Assembly (NCBI RefSeq): GCF_003932785.1
Contig: NZ_RQYT01000022.1
Span: forward strand, 1-45,217
From: Arachnia propionica
GTDB taxonomy: Bacteria > Actinomycetota > Actinomycetes > Propionibacteriales > Propionibacteriaceae
Length of the DNA stretch: 45,217 nucleotides
Direction: 5' to 3'
A program made the position numbers and the translations under genes. Each line of letters begins with the position of its first letter. Within the stretch, counting starts at the first letter, position 1. Positions 17,096 through 25,546 of the stretch are shown in pieces. The notes under the pieces are model-generated. The model was not told the origin of the DNA and made no database searches. It was given only the letters and a program-made list of their open reading frames with translations.

Positions 17096-17914
17096 ATGCG
17101 AGCCCGAGTCGTCGCCCTCCATCCCCATCCGACCCCACTCCCCTTCGACGCCGAATGGGAGGACGCCGCTTTCGGAGCGGTGGCGACGATCGACATGGAC
17201 ACCGAGGATCCCGAGGGGCTGCGATCATCGCTCCTCGCCGAGGGCGTCTCCGGCGGGGTGATCACCGGTCCGCTGACGGACTCCCCCGCACGGCTGGTCA
17301 TGTGTGATGTCGACTCGACCCTCACCACCACCGAGGCCATCGACCTCATCGCCGAGCATGCCGGGACCGCGGGGAAGGTCGCCGCCATCACGGAGCAGGC
17401 CATGCGGGGCGAGCTCGACTTCGAGGCCTCGCTGCGGCAACGGGTCGCCACCCTGGCGGGTGTCCCCGTCTCCGTCATGGACGAGGTGCTGCCGAGGATG
17501 ACGCTCTCCCCGGGGGCGCGGGACCTGGTGTCCACGTTGCAGGGCGCGGGCGTGCGGGTCGGGGTCACCTCCGGTGGGTTCACCTGCCTCGTCGGGCCGC
17601 TCGCGGAGGAGCTCGGGCTGGACTTCTTCAACGCGAATCACCTGGAGGTCCGCGACGGGCACCTCACCGGACAGGTCACCGGGACCGTCGTCGACCGCGG
17701 GCAGAAGGCCAGGGACTTGACCGCCTTCGCAGCCGCCCATGGGCTACCACTGGAACTGACGGTGGCGGTGGGCGACGGCGCGAATGACCTGGCGATGCTC
17801 GCCACCGCCGGGCTGGGCGTGGCGTACTGCGCCAAACCGGTCACGGCCGTGCAGGCCGACGCGGTGATCTCCTTCCCCCGCCTCGACGCGGTGCTCCCCC
17901 TCGCCCTGAACTGA
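17096..17914 (+). CDS. serB: Phosphoserine phosphatase (SerB-like HAD hydrolase)
   Basis: A 272-residue HAD-superfamily phosphatase for the last step of serine synthesis. The nucleophile motif is CDVDSTLT (Asp71, acid-base Asp73). Motif II is in VGVTSGGFT, a Lys occurs in DRGQKARDL, and the metal motif is VAVGDGANDLAML. All catalytic residues are present. The N-terminal 65 residues do not look like the ACT domains of longer SerB proteins. The start is uncertain: ATG at 17096 has TACCAT 8 nt upstream, while ATG at 17090 would add two residues. The reading frame continues open to 16931 but runs through the operator region. Confidence 0.9.
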   Translation: MRARVVALHPHPTPLPFDAEWEDAAFGAVATIDMDTEDPEGLRSSLLAEGVSGGVITGPLTDSPARLVMCDVDSTLTTTEAIDLIAEHAGTAGKVAAITEQAMRGELDFEASLRQRVATLAGVPVSVMDEVLPRMTLSPGARDLVSTLQGAGVRVGVTSGGFTCLVGPLAEELGLDFFNANHLEVRDGHLTGQVTGTVVDRGQKARDLTAFAAAHGLPLELTVAVGDGANDLAMLATAGLGVAYCAKPVTAVQADAVISFPRLDAVLPLALN

Positions 17915-17973
17915 AGGATCACACGGAGGGTGCACGGCGAGGGGGCGGGATGCCGCCACCATGGTTGAGCCAC

Positions 17974-17979
17974 TAGTCT
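17974..17979 (+). promoter_or_regulatory. -10 box TAGTCT of CoA-transferase gene
   Basis: TAGTCT lies 32 nt before the ATG. A start site near 17986 would give a short leader carrying the strong Shine-Dalgarno AAGGAGGG (18001-18008). Confidence 0.45.
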
Positions 17980-18011
17980 TGCTGCCACGCGAAACTTTCC
18001 AAGGAGGGAAC

Positions 18012-19526
18012 ATGTCAGGTCGGATTCGCAATGAGGGTTTCCGTTCCAAGGTGATGTCTGCTGCCGACGCCGCCGCGATCGTGGAGAACGGCTGGAACAT
18101 CGGTTTCTCCGGCTTCACCGGGTCGGGCTACCCGAAGGCATTCCCGGGCGCCCTGGCCGAACGCATCACGCAGGCCCACGACAAGGGCGAGGAGTTCAAG
18201 GTCGGGGTGTGGACCGGCGCGTCGACCGCCCCTGAGCTCGACGGTGCACTGGCGAAGACCGGCGGCATCGGCTACCGGCAGCCGTACCAGTCTGATCCCG
18301 ACATGCGCACCGCCATCAACAAGGGCATCTCGAACTACACCGACATCCACCTCTCCCACGTCGGCCCGCAGGTCAGCCAGGGCTTCCTCGGCAAGCTGCA
18401 CCTCGCCGTGATCGAGGCCACCGCCATCACGGAGGACGGCGAGATCGTCCCCTCCTCCTCGGTCGGCATGAACCGCACCTACGTCGACCACGCCGACAAG
18501 GTCATCATCGAGATCAACGAGTGGCAGTCCGAGGGGCTGTACGGCATGCACGACATCTACTACCCCATCGGCGCCCTGCCGCCGAACCGGGTGGCGCTGC
18601 CGATCCTCAACGCCGGTGACCGCATCGGCGGGCTCACCATGAAGGTCGATCCGGAGAAGGTCGTCGGCATCATCGTCACCGACGCGCCCGACCGCAACTC
18701 CCCCTTCAAGCCGCTCGACGACGACTCCCTCGCCATCGCCGGCCACCTGCTCGACTTCCTCGGCAACGAGGTCAAGCAGGGCCGCCTGCCGGAGAACCTC
18801 CTGCCGCTGCAGTCCGGCGTCGGCAACATCGCCAACGCGGTGCTGGCCGGCCTGCTGGAGGGCCCGTTCGAGAACCTCACCTCCTACACCGAGGTGATCC
18901 AGGACGGCATGGTGGACCTGCTGGACTCCGGCAAGCTGCTCGTCGCCTCCGCCACCGCGTTCTCGCTGTCCCCCGAGGCCGCCGAGAAGATGAACAACAA
19001 CGCCGCCGACTACGCCAAGAAGATCATCCTGCGGCCGCAGGACGTCTCCAACCACCCCGAGGCCATCCGCCGCATGGGTGTCATCGCCTGCAACGGCATG
19101 ATCGAGGCCGACATCTACGGCAACGTGAACTCCACCCACATCATGGGCTCGCGGATGCAGAACGGCATCGGCGGCTCGGGCGATTTCACCCGCAACGGCT
19201 ACTTCGCCGCCTTCGTCACCCCGTCGACGGCCAAGGGCGGCGCCATCTCGGCCATCGTCCCGATGGTGAGCCACGTCGACCACACGGAGCACGATGTCGA
19301 CGTCATCATCACCGAGCAGGGTCTCGCCGACCTGCGGGGGCTCGCCCCGCGCCAGCGCGCGAACGTCATCATCGAGAACTGCGCGCACCCGGACTTCAAG
19401 GAGCCGCTGCGCGAGTACGTCAAGCTCGCCGCCACGAAGGCCAACGGTCAACACACCCCGCACGACCTGGCCTCGGCGCTCAACTGGCACATCCGGTTCC
19501 TCGAGACCGGCTCCATGAAGGCCTGA
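18012..19526 (+). CDS. Acetyl-CoA hydrolase / succinyl-CoA:acetate CoA-transferase family
   Basis: A 504-residue class I CoA-transferase of the AarC/Cat1/ScpC group. Family marks include GFTGSGYPKAFP near the N-terminus, the HLSHVGPQVSQGFLG block, LQSGVGNIANAVLAGL, and the glycine-rich NGIGGSGDF loop that binds CoA late in the protein. In propionibacteria such enzymes exchange CoA between succinyl-CoA or propionyl-CoA and acetate or succinate, tying the Wood-Werkman cycle to acetate output. The exact substrate pair cannot be read here. The start is set by AAGGAGGG 4 nt before the ATG; the frame is open 17 codons further but without support. A strong terminator follows. Confidence 0.92.
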   Translation: MSGRIRNEGFRSKVMSAADAAAIVENGWNIGFSGFTGSGYPKAFPGALAERITQAHDKGEEFKVGVWTGASTAPELDGALAKTGGIGYRQPYQSDPDMRTAINKGISNYTDIHLSHVGPQVSQGFLGKLHLAVIEATAITEDGEIVPSSSVGMNRTYVDHADKVIIEINEWQSEGLYGMHDIYYPIGALPPNRVALPILNAGDRIGGLTMKVDPEKVVGIIVTDAPDRNSPFKPLDDDSLAIAGHLLDFLGNEVKQGRLPENLLPLQSGVGNIANAVLAGLLEGPFENLTSYTEVIQDGMVDLLDSGKLLVASATAFSLSPEAAEKMNNNAADYAKKIILRPQDVSNHPEAIRRMGVIACNGMIEADIYGNVNSTHIMGSRMQNGIGGSGDFTRNGYFAAFVTPSTAKGGAISAIVPMVSHVDHTEHDVDVIITEQGLADLRGLAPRQRANVIIENCAHPDFKEPLREYVKLAATKANGQHTPHDLASALNWHIRFLETGSMKA

Positions 19527-19536
19527 CGACGTCACG

Positions 19537-19574
19537 ACGGGTGGTGTTCCGGGAGACCGGGGCACCACCCGTTT
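19537..19574 (+). terminator. Rho-independent-like terminator after CoA-transferase
   Basis: ACGGGTGGTG (19537-19546) and CACCACCCGT (19563-19572) pair perfectly and are followed by TTTCGTGTG. Confidence 0.85.
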
Positions 19575-19586
19575 CGTGTGTCGCCG

Positions 19587-20132
19587 TCAGGAACCGAGCG
19601 CGTAGGTGCGGTGCCGTCGCCACGCGCCGGTGCCGGGCGGTGGCCCGGACCACAGCTCCACCGTCGTGCAGCGTTGGACGATGGGCAGGTGCTTGAGCAC
19701 CCGCACCTCCGCGGCCTTGAGGGCCTCGAGCGGGGCACGCTTGCCGATCGTGACGTGTGGGATCGCCCGTTCCGGGACGGCCCCGAAGGCGGGATGATCC
19801 GGGAAGAGGTCACGGATGCGGGTCACCAGATTGTTGAGGATCACCGGGTCCGTGGGTGGCAGGTAGACGGAATCCGTACCGAACCACGCGGTGGTCGAGA
19901 ACTCCAGCTGGAATCTCCCGAAATCCCGCAGCACCTGGTTGAGCTGATCGTCCTGCTCCACCGACAACCTGGTGGTGAAGGGGTAGAGCAGGTTCAGGTG
20001 AGCGGGCACCCCGTCCGCGGCCGATGGGTCGAGGGCCATGCGGATGTCGTGCAGGGCCGGCTCCAGATCGGCACAATTCAGCATCAGTGCTGACTGCCGG
20101 AGCACAACGTAGGGCTCAGGCGGGGATTCCAT
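19587..20132 (-). CDS. 2H phosphoesterase (2'-5' RNA ligase superfamily)
   Basis: A 181-residue member of the 2H superfamily, named for two H-x-[ST]/[L] motifs. Here they are AHLNLLYPF (about residues 56-64) and PHVTIGKRA (about 127-135). Members handle 2'-5' RNA linkages or cyclic phosphates; the substrate of this one is unknown. I start it at ATG 20132, since TACAAT (20139-20144, minus strand) lies 6 nt upstream; an in-frame start at 20213 would include the promoter. It converges on the CoA-transferase gene and diverges from the M20 gene. Confidence 0.85.
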   Translation of the reverse strand: MESPPEPYVVLRQSALMLNCADLEPALHDIRMALDPSAADGVPAHLNLLYPFTTRLSVEQDDQLNQVLRDFGRFQLEFSTTAWFGTDSVYLPPTDPVILNNLVTRIRDLFPDHPAFGAVPERAIPHVTIGKRAPLEALKAAEVRVLKHLPIVQRCTTVELWSGPPPGTGAWRRHRTYALGS

Positions 20133-20138
20133 GGGGAC

Positions 20139-20144
20139 ATTGTA
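20139..20144 (-). promoter_or_regulatory. -10 box TACAAT of 2H phosphoesterase gene
   Basis: TACAAT (minus strand) is followed by GTCCCC and the ATG, the same 6-nt spacer as at 8138-8143 and 26955-26960. A leaderless start is likely. Confidence 0.6.
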
Positions 20145-20234
20145 AGGCCTTGCCCCCTCGACCCGGCGGGGCGACGTACCGATGACGGGGGAAGTCGATG
20201 TGGCCGATTTCATGATGGGTGCCAGACTTCACCT

Positions 20235-21443
20235 GTGAGCATTCGTGATTTCCTTGCAGACATCGAGGAGGAGCTGATCGCTCTGCGCCGTGATCTCCAC
20301 CAGATCCCGGAGGTGGGGCTCCAGCTTCCTCGGACCCAGGCCAGGATCCTGGCCGCGCTGGAGGGTCTCCCCCTGGAGATCACCCTCGGGAGGAAGGTGA
20401 GCAGCATCGTCGCGGTCCTGCGCGGCACCGCCCCGGGCGACGGGGAACGCCCCGTTGTCCTCCTCCGTGGCGACATGGACGCCCTCCCGGTGCGGGAGCT
20501 GTCCGGCGAGCCCTTCGCCGCCACCAACGGCAACATGCACGCCTGCGGCCACGATCTCCACATGGCGCTGCTCGTCGGCGCGGTCCGGGCGCTGTGTGAG
20601 CACCGGGACCGGCTCGCGGGCGATGTCATCTTCCAGTTCCAGCCCGGCGAGGAGGGGGTCGACGGCTGCCGATACATGTTGGAGGAGGGGCTCCTCGACG
20701 TGGCCGGACGCCGACCGGTCGCGGCCTGGGCGATCCACGTCTGGTCCGCGATGGATCCGTGCGGGGTGTTCTCCACCAAACCCGGCACCGTCATGGCCTC
20801 CTCCGATGAGTTCCGGGTGAAGGTGCTCGGCCGCGGCGGCCACGGCTCCGCCCCGCAGCGGGCCGCCGATCCGGTGGCCCCGATGGCGGCGATGATCTCC
20901 GCCACCCACGACGTCGTGACGCGTCGTTTCGACGTGTTCGACCCGGTGGTGGTGACGGTCGGTCGGGTCGCGGCGGGCACCGCCCACAACGTCATCCCGG
21001 AGCACGCCGAGTTCGACGGCACCTTCCGGGCCTTCTCCGACGAGGCCCGCGCCCGGGTGGCCGACCTGCTGCCCCGGCTGTTCCACGGCATCGCCGCCGC
21101 CCACGGCGTCGAGGTGGACTACGAACGGGTGGAGCAGTACCCCGTGACCGTCAACGACGACGCCGAGACCGAGAACGTCGCCCGGGTGGTCGCCGACCTG
21201 TTCGGGGCCGACCGGCACGTCCGTTGGGAGCATCCGCTGTCGGCGGCGGAGGACTTCTCCCGCATCCTGCAGGCCGCCCCGGGCTGCTTCATCGGGCTGA
21301 GCGCCTGCCCCCCGGACCTGAACCCGGCGACCGCCCCCATGAACCACTCCGCCCACGCCCGTTTCGACGACCGGGTCGTCGCGGACGGAGCGGCCCTCCT
21401 CGCGGAGCTCGCCGCGAGGAGGATCGCCCCCGCCGGGCGGTAG
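20235..21443 (+). CDS. M20 family amidohydrolase / metallopeptidase
   Basis: A 402-residue M20D-type enzyme that should hydrolyse an N-acyl amino acid or similar amide with two metal ions. Metal ligands are visible in MHACGHDLHMA (His102, Cys104, His106), EEGVDG, and the late HPLSAAEDFS. RGDMDALPVREL is the usual strand before them. The dimerisation lid lies at about 185-300, with GRGGHGSAPQ. The start codon is GTG at 20235. The relative is a carboxypeptidase Ss1/hippurate hydrolase type; the actual substrate is not evident. The TAG stop is part of the -10 box of the next gene. Confidence 0.9.
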   Translation: MSIRDFLADIEEELIALRRDLHQIPEVGLQLPRTQARILAALEGLPLEITLGRKVSSIVAVLRGTAPGDGERPVVLLRGDMDALPVRELSGEPFAATNGNMHACGHDLHMALLVGAVRALCEHRDRLAGDVIFQFQPGEEGVDGCRYMLEEGLLDVAGRRPVAAWAIHVWSAMDPCGVFSTKPGTVMASSDEFRVKVLGRGGHGSAPQRAADPVAPMAAMISATHDVVTRRFDVFDPVVVTVGRVAAGTAHNVIPEHAEFDGTFRAFSDEARARVADLLPRLFHGIAAAHGVEVDYERVEQYPVTVNDDAETENVARVVADLFGADRHVRWEHPLSAAEDFSRILQAAPGCFIGLSACPPDLNPATAPMNHSAHARFDDRVVADGAALLAELAARRIAPAGR

Positions 21444-21446
21444 GCT
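21441..21446 (+). promoter_or_regulatory. -10 box TAGGCT of small membrane protein gene
   Basis: TAGGCT begins with the stop codon of the M20 gene and is 8 nt before the ATG at 21455. Confidence 0.5.
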
Positions 21447-21454
21447 GAACCACG

Positions 21455-22048
21455 ATGACCACCCCGATGCCCCCGGCCCCACCCAAGCAGATCGCGACGC
21501 TGCCCCCGCTCCCCGCCAGCAACGGGGCGGTGGCAATGTCGCCCCGCACGGGCGAACCCACCCGCCCCTGGACCGTCACGGTGGCGCTGGTCGTGATGTG
21601 TGTGGCGGCCGCCGTCGTCGCCGTCGTCTACGGCAGGCACTGGTGGCTGGCGGTGCACCCGGCGTCGTACCCGACGTCGGCGCAGCTGGTCGAATGGGTG
21701 GCCCCCGACCCGGGCAAGTGGCTGTCCCTCACCCTCGAGGGGGTGCTCGCCCTCGTCGCGTTCCTGGCGGCCGGGGCCTGCGGTTGGGCCGGATTCCAGG
21801 GCTGGAACGGCTGGTCCTTCTCCCGGTGGGCGGGGATCACCGCCATCGCCCTCACCGGGGTGGCGACGGCGGTGTTCAGCATCCACGGGCTCGTCGCGGT
21901 GGTCCTGGCGGTGGTGTCGACGCTGCTGCTGATGCTGCCCGCGAGCATTCGGTTCTTCCACGGCTTCGACGCCCACCGCAGGGTTCCGGAGACGGGCTGG
22001 AGGCGCCCGCCCCGGATCCACTACGGTCGGCTGCCGAGGTTCCGCTGA
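21455..22048 (+). CDS. Hypothetical membrane protein
   Basis: A 197-residue protein I do not recognise. The first 40 residues are Pro/Ala-rich and cytoplasmic. Four hydrophobic segments follow, at about 42-60, 90-110, 118-138 and 142-158 (LVAVVLAVVSTLLLMLPASI). A basic C-terminal tail contains HRRVPETGWRRPPR. There are no catalytic motifs. It lies between the M20 gene and the convergent methionine transporter, 6 bp from the stop of metQ. Confidence 0.75.
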   Translation: MTTPMPPAPPKQIATLPPLPASNGAVAMSPRTGEPTRPWTVTVALVVMCVAAAVVAVVYGRHWWLAVHPASYPTSAQLVEWVAPDPGKWLSLTLEGVLALVAFLAAGACGWAGFQGWNGWSFSRWAGITAIALTGVATAVFSIHGLVAVVLAVVSTLLLMLPASIRFFHGFDAHRRVPETGWRRPPRIHYGRLPRFR

Positions 22049-22054
22049 CCTCCG

Positions 22055-22894
22055 TCAGGCGGGGGTGACGTCGCCGCTCGGCCACTCCTTGGCGATGTAC
22101 TCCTTGACCTCAGGGCTGTGGAGCAACTCGTCCAGCTTCTCCACACCCGGCTTGGCGTCACCGGTGCGCCACACGAGGACGTTGGCGTAGGGGTTGCCGG
22201 CCACCTCCTCGACGATGAGCGCACCCTCGGTGGTGAGACCCGCCGTGAGGATGAAGTTGCCGTTGATGACGGCGAGGTCGATGGCGGGGTCGTCCTTGAG
22301 CTGGACGATGATCTCCGGCTGGTTCTCCTCGAAGGTCAACCCGCGCGGGTTCTGCTCGGCGGTCAGCGAGAGGGCGGAGGTGCCCTCCGTGATGTTCTGC
22401 AGCAACCCGCCCTTCTCCAGCAGCTTCAGGGCCCGGTACTGGTTGGAGACGTCGTTGGTGATGGCGACCTTCGCGCCGTCGGGGACCTCCGCGACGCTGC
22501 CGAACTTCGACGAGAACACGGCGTAGGGCTCGATGTGGACGCCCTCCCCGTGGGTGAAGTCGTAGCCCTTGTCCTTCTCCTCGGACTCGAGGTAGGGCAG
22601 GTGCTGGAAGAAGTTCGCGTCGAGGGTGCCGTCGGCGAGGCTGGAGTTCGGCAGGACGTAATCGTCAAACTCCCGGATCTCGATCCTGAGGCCGGCGTCG
22701 GCGGCCAGGTTGTCGCGGACGAACTCCAGGATCTTCGCGTGGGGAACCGGGCTGGCCCCCACGACGATGGTCGAGGTCTCTCCCCCGCCGGACTCGGCCG
22801 TTCCACCGTTGGTGGGGGACGGATCGGAGCCGCACGCGGTGAGGGCGAGGGTGGCTGCCAACGAGGCCGCCAGGAGGGACAGGTGCTTGCGCAT
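22055..22894 (-). CDS. metQ: Methionine ABC transporter substrate-binding lipoprotein MetQ
   Basis: A 279-residue NlpA/MetQ-family lipoprotein that binds methionine outside the cell. The signal peptide ends in a lipobox, ALTACG (Cys21). The mature protein begins with IVVGASPVPHAKILEFV, and it has the DANFFQHLPYLE segment that is characteristic of MetQ. The ATG at 22894 is chosen for the signal peptide; the frame extends nine codons upstream. It is the last gene of metN-metI-metQ, 59 bp after metI. Confidence 0.93.
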   Translation of the reverse strand: MRKHLSLLAASLAATLALTACGSDPSPTNGGTAESGGGETSTIVVGASPVPHAKILEFVRDNLAADAGLRIEIREFDDYVLPNSSLADGTLDANFFQHLPYLESEEKDKGYDFTHGEGVHIEPYAVFSSKFGSVAEVPDGAKVAITNDVSNQYRALKLLEKGGLLQNITEGTSALSLTAEQNPRGLTFEENQPEIIVQLKDDPAIDLAVINGNFILTAGLTTEGALIVEEVAGNPYANVLVWRTGDAKPGVEKLDELLHSPEVKEYIAKEWPSGDVTPA

Positions 22895-22953
22895 GTCGGT
22901 GCCTTTCCGGGTCAACGACAAGTTGACCTCTCAGTTGGGGCGCGCCGCCCCGC

Positions 22954-23625
22954 TCAGCGATGGTCGACGCGCCGGATCACTGTATCCCCCAACGCCTGGA
23001 TGGCCTGAACCATTCCCATGAGCAGCACGACGGTGATCGCCATGACGAGCGGCTCGAACCGCTGGTAGCCGTAGTTGTAGCCGAGCCGCCCCAGGCCACC
23101 ACCGCCGATGAGCCCCGCCATGGCGGAGTAGCCGATGAGGGTGACGACGGTGGTCGTGACGCCCGCCACGAGGGCCGGGGCCGCCTCCGGCAGCAGCACC
23201 TTCGTGATGGTCTGGAACCGGGTGGAGCCCATGGCGTGGGCGGCGTCGATCTTGCCAGGGTGGACCTCACGCAGCGCCGACTCGACCAGCCTGGCGAAGA
23301 ACGGCACCGCGGCGATCGTGAGGGAGACCGTCGCCGCGTAGGGGCCGACGGCGGTGCCGACCAGCCACTTCGTGAACGGGATGAGGCTGAGCATGAGGAT
23401 GGCGTACGGCACCGAGCGGGTGATGTTGACCAGCCCGCTCAGGAGGAACGAGGCGACGGGGTTGGCGGCCATGGCGCCGCGCTGCGTGGTGAACAGGACC
23501 ACGCCGAGCGGCAGGCCGAGCAGCACCGTCGCGACCGCGGAGATCCCCACCATGGCGAGGGTCTCGACGATGGCGGGGCCGAGGGCCTTGAGGAGGGCGG
23601 CGGTGGTGATGTCGAGGAGGGTCAT
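22954..23625 (-). CDS. metI: Methionine ABC transporter permease MetI
   Basis: A 223-residue permease with five transmembrane segments, the first at about 21-43. The coupling motif lies in DAAHAMGSTRFQTITKVLLP (about 137-156). TRSVPYAILMLSLIPFT is typical of MetI. The start at 23625 overlaps the metN stop by 4 nt. A much longer open frame extends to 24147, but that part is antisense-like shadow of metN and is rejected. MetI forms the membrane channel for methionine uptake with MetN and MetQ. Confidence 0.94.
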   Translation of the reverse strand: MTLLDITTAALLKALGPAIVETLAMVGISAVATVLLGLPLGVVLFTTQRGAMAANPVASFLLSGLVNITRSVPYAILMLSLIPFTKWLVGTAVGPYAATVSLTIAAVPFFARLVESALREVHPGKIDAAHAMGSTRFQTITKVLLPEAAPALVAGVTTTVVTLIGYSAMAGLIGGGGLGRLGYNYGYQRFEPLVMAITVVLLMGMVQAIQALGDTVIRRVDHR

Positions 23626-24635
23626 CGTGCTTCCCCGTTCAACTCGGCGGCTGGGGTGAGACGGGCGTCGGCGCCGAGGCTGCGCAGGTAGTCGACGACC
23701 GCGTGGGGGTCGGTTCCGGTGGGGACGAGGAGCCTGAGGTGGCTGAACGTCACCCCGGCGAGGTGCTCGACGCTGCCCGCGACGATCGCGAGGGTGGCGC
23801 CGACGTGCTTCGAGGTGAGGGCGACGACCGGCTGGTCGGCGTTGCTGCCGGAGGCGAGCACGTCGACGAGCACCCCGGCGGCCTCGTCGGCGGGGTCGTG
23901 GGCGGGGATGCCGAGCAGGGCCTGCGACAGCCTGCCGTCCAGGGTGCGGATCACGTCGGTCAACGGGCCGGATTCGACGATCCTTCCGGCCTCGAGGAGG
24001 GAGACCGCGTCGCAGATGCGTTTGACGACGTGCATCTCGTGGGTGATGACGAGGACCGCGAGGTCGAGGCGGCGCCGGAGGTCGTCGATGAGGTCGAGGA
24101 TCTCGTCGGTGGTGCGGGGGTCGAGGGCCGAGGTGGGTTCGTCGCACAGCAGCACCGACGGCTCGGTGGCCAGGGCCCGCGCGATCCCGACCCGCTGCCG
24201 CTGCCCCCCGGAGAGCTGGGCCGGGTGGGCGCGCCCGGCGTCGGCGAGCCCCACCAGGCCGAGGAGGTCGGCGGCGCGGCGGCGCGCCTCCGAACGGGCC
24301 ACGCCCTGGATCTCGAGGGGGTAGGCGACGTTGTCGACGATGGTGCGGGAGTCGAAGAGGTTGGCGTGCTGGAAGACGACCCCGAGGCGGCGGCGCATGG
24401 CGCGCAACTCGATGTTGCTGGCGGAGGTGAGGGTCCTGCCCTCGATGCTGATGGTGCCGCTCGTGGGTCGGTCGAGCATCGCCAGGCAGCGCACGAGGGT
24501 GGACTTCCCGGCCCCGGAGTGGCCGATGATGCCGTGGATGCTCCCGGCTGGGACCGTGAGGGTGACGCCGTCGAGGGCGCGCACCTCCCGGTCGGGTTGG
24601 GTGTAGACCTTGCGCAGGTCCTGGACGGTGATCAC
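23622..24635 (-). CDS. metN: Methionine ABC transporter ATPase MetN
   Basis: A 337-residue ATPase. Walker A is GHSGAGKST at about 38-46, the signature LSGGQRQRVGIARAL near 141, Walker B VLLCDEPTSALDP near 160, and the switch His in VITHEMH. The C-terminal 75 residues are a NIL domain (LLVPTGTDPHAVVDYLRSLG), which binds methionine and inhibits transport when the cell is replete. The start codon is GTG, with GGAG 6 nt upstream. I found no SAM riboswitch in the 71 bp upstream. Confidence 0.94.
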   Translation of the reverse strand: MITVQDLRKVYTQPDREVRALDGVTLTVPAGSIHGIIGHSGAGKSTLVRCLAMLDRPTSGTISIEGRTLTSASNIELRAMRRRLGVVFQHANLFDSRTIVDNVAYPLEIQGVARSEARRRAADLLGLVGLADAGRAHPAQLSGGQRQRVGIARALATEPSVLLCDEPTSALDPRTTDEILDLIDDLRRRLDLAVLVITHEMHVVKRICDAVSLLEAGRIVESGPLTDVIRTLDGRLSQALLGIPAHDPADEAAGVLVDVLASGSNADQPVVALTSKHVGATLAIVAGSVEHLAGVTFSHLRLLVPTGTDPHAVVDYLRSLGADARLTPAAELNGEAR

Positions 24636-24706
24636 GGCGGCTCCAGAGGTCGTCGACGGTGGGGGTCCGGAAGGGACAACCAGGACCGTCCGGAGATTAT
24701 TCCGGC

Positions 24707-25237
24707 TCAGAGTGCCGAGCGCACCGCCGTGGCCACCTTCTGGAACCGCTTCTCGTCGAGGATGGCGCCGATGCGTCGGACCTTGTCCGGGTGCACCCGG
24801 ATGATCCGGTTGACGCGGACCTCGCTGGGGCGTCCCTTGTCATCCCACGGTCCCACCCCGATGTCCACCCATTTCCGGCCCTGCCTGGCCTCCTGACGCT
24901 TGTCGAGGTCGTGGTCCTGGGAGGTCAGCTGGAGTCCCAGCAGCCAGCCGCGGTCGCGGCCGATGAGGAGCACCGGGCGGTCCTTGCCGCGGGTGTGGTC
25001 CTCCTCGTACGGGACCCAGGTCCACACGATCTCCCCCGGGTCGGCGTCGCCGTCGTCGGAGGGGCGGTAGGTGATCCTCGGGGTGCCGCGGAAGTCGCCG
25101 GGGTAGGTCGCAGACGACGACGGGGTGCGACGGCGGCGTCTCCGGTCCTGGGTGGCCCCGGATGCCGCCCCCTTGAGGAAGGAGTTGAGCAGGTCGCGGG
25201 CGATGCGGCCGAGGTTCCCGGAGAGCCACTTGTTCAT
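24707..25237 (-). CDS. PemK/MazF family protein, no antitoxin nearby
   Basis: A 176-residue protein whose C-terminal 115 residues resemble PemK/MazF endoribonucleases: GEIVWTWVPYEED, KDRPVLLIGRDRG, and a C-terminal strand-helix with RVHPDKVRRIGAILDEKRF. The first 60 residues are an added basic segment with a run of arginines (DRRRRRRTP). No antitoxin gene flanks it. This longer solitary form is widespread in actinobacteria, and it may not be a growth toxin. TAGGGT (25244-25249, minus strand) lies 6 nt before the ATG. Confidence 0.82.
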   Translation of the reverse strand: MNKWLSGNLGRIARDLLNSFLKGAASGATQDRRRRRRTPSSSATYPGDFRGTPRITYRPSDDGDADPGEIVWTWVPYEEDHTRGKDRPVLLIGRDRGWLLGLQLTSQDHDLDKRQEARQGRKWVDIGVGPWDDKGRPSEVRVNRIIRVHPDKVRRIGAILDEKRFQKVATAVRSAL

Positions 25238-25243
25238 GGCTTC

Positions 25244-25249
25244 ACCCTA
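25244..25249 (-). promoter_or_regulatory. -10 box TAGGGT of PemK-like gene
   Basis: TAGGGT, then GAAGCC, then the ATG at 25237. It fits the leaderless pattern of the window. Confidence 0.5.
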
Positions 25250-25283
25250 ACGCCCGTCGCGGGATGGACGGGGTGAGGACATA

Positions 25284-25414
25284 AGAGAGCCCGTCCTCGC
25301 CCGATGGGGGGGTGCGGGCGAAGACGGGCTTCCTTGGGCTCCGGTTGCCCGGAGCAGTCCTTCCGCGAGCAACTCCAGCTTGGGGGGATTTGGGTCGCTT
25401 CCTGCGTTCTGGAC
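25284..25414 (-). ncRNA. 6C-type small RNA
   Basis: On the minus strand this intergenic stretch has two C-rich loops: six Cs in the region ACCCAAATCCCCCCAAGCTG and seven Cs in the loop GCACCCCCCCATCG. The second loop closes a long stem made by AGCCCGTC-TTCGCCCG and CGGGCGAGGACGGGCT, followed by CTCTTAT, and it acts as the terminator. A middle hairpin is CTCCGGGCAACCGGAG. This is the layout of the actinobacterial 6C RNA, which pairs C-loops with G-rich mRNA sites. A likely -10 is TACATT at 25421-25426, with TTTGCA 17 nt upstream. Ends are approximate. The rest of the 309-bp gap has no gene. Confidence 0.85.
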
Positions 25415-25546
25415 GGTCTAAATGTAACCGACTTTCGCGAAGATGCAAAACGGGAACTGGCCAAGAGTAAACATCGTTAAACGTCCTGCCCAAAAGGAGG
25501 ACTGTCCGAAAGTTATCCACATTCATCGTCCCTGCTCAGCCCCTGC

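Noticed and set aside
24636-24706. Possible SAM riboswitch before metN
   Set aside because: The gap is only 71 bp and shows short TCCGGA repeats but no four-way junction or SAM-binding core.
24636-25300. Complete toxin-antitoxin pair with the PemK-like gene
   Set aside because: No small antitoxin frame with a ribosome binding site is adjacent on either side.
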